NCBI RefSeq assembly: GCF_002741985.1
Contig: NZ_APHW01000105.1
Coordinates: 62,001-126,000, forward strand
Direction: 5' to 3'
Length of the DNA: 64,000 bases
Source: Vibrio rotiferianus CAIM 577 = LMG 21460
GTDB taxonomy: Bacteria; Pseudomonadota; Gammaproteobacteria; Enterobacterales; Vibrionaceae
In this document: one piece after another, positions 62,566 to 64,000 of the stretch
Numbering within the stretch: the stretch's first letter is position 1
Layout: each line of letters begins with the position of its first letter
The notes under the pieces: model-generated
Seen by the model: the letters and a program-made list of their open reading frames with translations, nothing else
Databases searched by the model: none
What the model was told of the DNA's origin: nothing
Made by a program: the position numbers and the translations under genes

Positions 62566-64000
62566 ATGATGAATATTTTCAATGAGAAACAAGTATGGTT
62601 TGTGACAGGTTCTCAGCATCTGTATGGCCCAAAAGTTTTAGAAAGTGTGGCAAATAACAGTGAAGAAATCATTGCTGGCCTAAATGCAGCTCCAGGAATT
62701 TCTGTAGACATCGCTAACAAAGGCACAGTAAAAACGCCTGACGAAATCCTTGCTGTCTGCCGTGCAGCGAACAACGATCCGAATTGTGTCGGCTTAATGC
62801 TCTGGATGCACACCTTCTCTCCCGCGAAAATGTGGATTGCAGGCTTAACTCAACTTAACAAACCATTCCTACATCTACATACACAGTTTAATGCGCAACT
62901 GCCATGGGATGAGATTGACATGGATTTCATGAACCTCAATCAAAGTGCGCATGGTTGCCGTGAGTTCGGTTTTATTGGTACTCGTCTGAATATTGAGCGA
63001 AAAGTGGTTGTGGGCCACTGGAAAGACGAGCAAGTGCATAAAGATGTTGATGAATGGTGTCGCGCCGCAATTGGTGTAGAAGCCGGCAAACAACTTAAAG
63101 TTGCACGCTTTGGTGACAACATGCGCCAAGTCGCCGTAACTGAAGGCAATAAAGTCTCTGCACAAATTCAATTTGGTTACGAAGTGAATGCTTATGGGCT
63201 GGGTGAGCTGAGTGATGTAGTCAACTCGGTATCAGAATCAGATGTGAATCATTTGCTTGACGAATATGCATCAACCTATGAGATGGCGCCAGAGCTTCTA
63301 AATGATAAAGACCAAAAGATATTGATGGTGCAAGAAGCTCGTCTCGAGTTGGGTATGGAATCTTTCCTCAATTCGGTTGGTGCGAGCGCTTTCACTAATA
63401 CGTTCGAAAACTTAACGGGCCTAACGAATCTACCAGGACTCGCGACACAGCGATTGATGAGTAAAGGCTTTGGTTATGGTGGTGAGGGTGACTGGAAAAC
63501 GGCTGCTATGACTCACATTATTAAAGTAATGGGGCAAGGTAGGGAAGGCGGAACTTCATTTATGGAAGACTACACCTACAACTTTGGCGGGAAAGGTCAG
63601 GTTTTGGGGGCTCATATGCTCGAGGTCTGTCCATCTATCGCAGCGGCGAAACCTAAACTAGAGATCCACCGTCACACAATAGGTTGTCGTTGTGATATCC
63701 CACGTCTGATTTTTAGTGGTCAATCTGGTGAAGCATTGAATGTGTCTGTTATTGACCTTGGTGATCGCTTTAGAATGGTGGTGAATATGGTTGATACGAT
63801 TACTCCACCAGCATCATTACCGCATCTTCCTGTTGCTCATGCATTGTGGGAGCCACAACCTAGCCTTAATGTGGCAGCGGCGGCTTGGATTCACGCTGGT
63901 GGCGCGCATCATGCGGTTTATAGCCAAGCGGTAACCTTGTCTACACTGGCTGACTACGCAGAAATTCTAGGCATCGAAATGGTCGTAATTGATAATGACA
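62566..64000 (+). CDS. araA: L-arabinose isomerase AraA, cut by the window edge
   Basis: ATG at 62566 (or 62569) follows a spaced AAGGAT site, 6 bp after araD. The frame is open to the end of the window: about 478 of the usual 500 residues. It reads NEKQVWFVTGSQHLYGP, VGLMLWMHTFSPAKMWI, GGEGDWKTAAMTHI and HRHTIGCRCDIPR, all AraA hallmarks including metal-binding His residues. It converts L-arabinose to L-ribulose. Gene order araB-araD-araA is the vibrio-type order rather than E. coli araBAD. Confidence 0.93.
   Translation, partial: MMNIFNEKQVWFVTGSQHLYGPKVLESVANNSEEIIAGLNAAPGISVDIANKGTVKTPDEILAVCRAANNDPNCVGLMLWMHTFSPAKMWIAGLTQLNKPFLHLHTQFNAQLPWDEIDMDFMNLNQSAHGCREFGFIGTRLNIERKVVVGHWKDEQVHKDVDEWCRAAIGVEAGKQLKVARFGDNMRQVAVTEGNKVSAQIQFGYEVNAYGLGELSDVVNSVSESDVNHLLDEYASTYEMAPELLNDKDQKILMVQEARLELGMESFLNSVGASAFTNTFENLTGLTNLPGLATQRLMSKGFGYGGEGDWKTAAMTHIIKVMGQGREGGTSFMEDYTYNFGGKGQVLGAHMLEVCPSIAAAKPKLEIHRHTIGCRCDIPRLIFSGQSGEALNVSVIDLGDRFRMVVNMVDTITPPASLPHLPVAHALWEPQPSLNVAAAAWIHAGGAHHAVYSQAVTLSTLADYAEILGIEMVVIDND

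Noticed and set aside
1..64000. CRISPR array, tRNA or rRNA genes, prophage or integron attC sites
   Set aside because: I saw no regularly spaced repeats of CRISPR type, no cloverleaf or rRNA-like stretch, no phage structural genes and no attC-like series; the short tandem repeats found are an octamer run and IS21 ends.

Overview
The window reads as chromosomal or large-replicon DNA of a Vibrio-like gammaproteobacterium. The basis is AT-leaning DNA, LamB/ScrY/RafY-type outer-membrane porins, CRP-like sites and sugar operons of vibrio/enteric type; I could not run a search, so the genus is an inference.

Layout. (1) 124-5043 is a defence-like island: a ThsB-type TIR-like protein, a SLOG-patatin phospholipase (one-base frameshift), a second TIR protein with extra domains, a stand-alone SLOG protein (frameshift at a G8 tract), then a third, AT-richer TIR protein. 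It resembles Thoeris (TIR signal maker plus SLOG sensor), with a patatin lipase where ThsA carries Sir2. (2) 5160-11550 holds a MATE exporter and a divergent AraC regulator, an intact IS3-family element, a decapitated aldehyde dehydrogenase, an XRE-cupin regulator and IS5/IS3 wreckage. (3) 11690-29399 is an alpha-galactoside region: melR, melA (GH4) and a SemiSWEET transporter; then a second MelR-like regulator, a GH36 alpha-galactosidase, a GPH symporter (frameshifted), a RafY-like porin, an Opp-type ABC importer and a GH32 beta-fructosidase. Together these would import melibiose, raffinose and stachyose and cut them to galactose, glucose and fructose. (4) 29476-43480 is a sucrose PTS regulon (scrY, scrR, scrA, scrK, scrB) bracketed by insertion sequences: an IS110/IS1111 element and IS5 remnant on the left, and IS21, IS982, IS5 and IS30 remnants plus a second IS110 end on the right. 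(5) 43658-55524 is a galactan regulon: two GH53 endo-galactanases, a LacI regulator, a MalK-type ATPase, a binding protein, two permeases, a GH42 beta-galactosidase and a maltoporin-like porin. (6) 56161-64000 is arabinose: araFGH divergent from araBDA, with E. coli-like AraC half-sites between them although no araC is visible. Galactan side chains carry arabinose, so regions 5 and 6 fit a pectin arabinogalactan lifestyle.

A cross-cutting feature is that several broken genes (patatin, SLOG, GPH symporter, IS982, IS30) are each restored by adding one G in the sense strand, mostly in a G run. This points either to homopolymer under-calling in the assembly or to real recent decay, and it affects how every pseudogene call here should be read.
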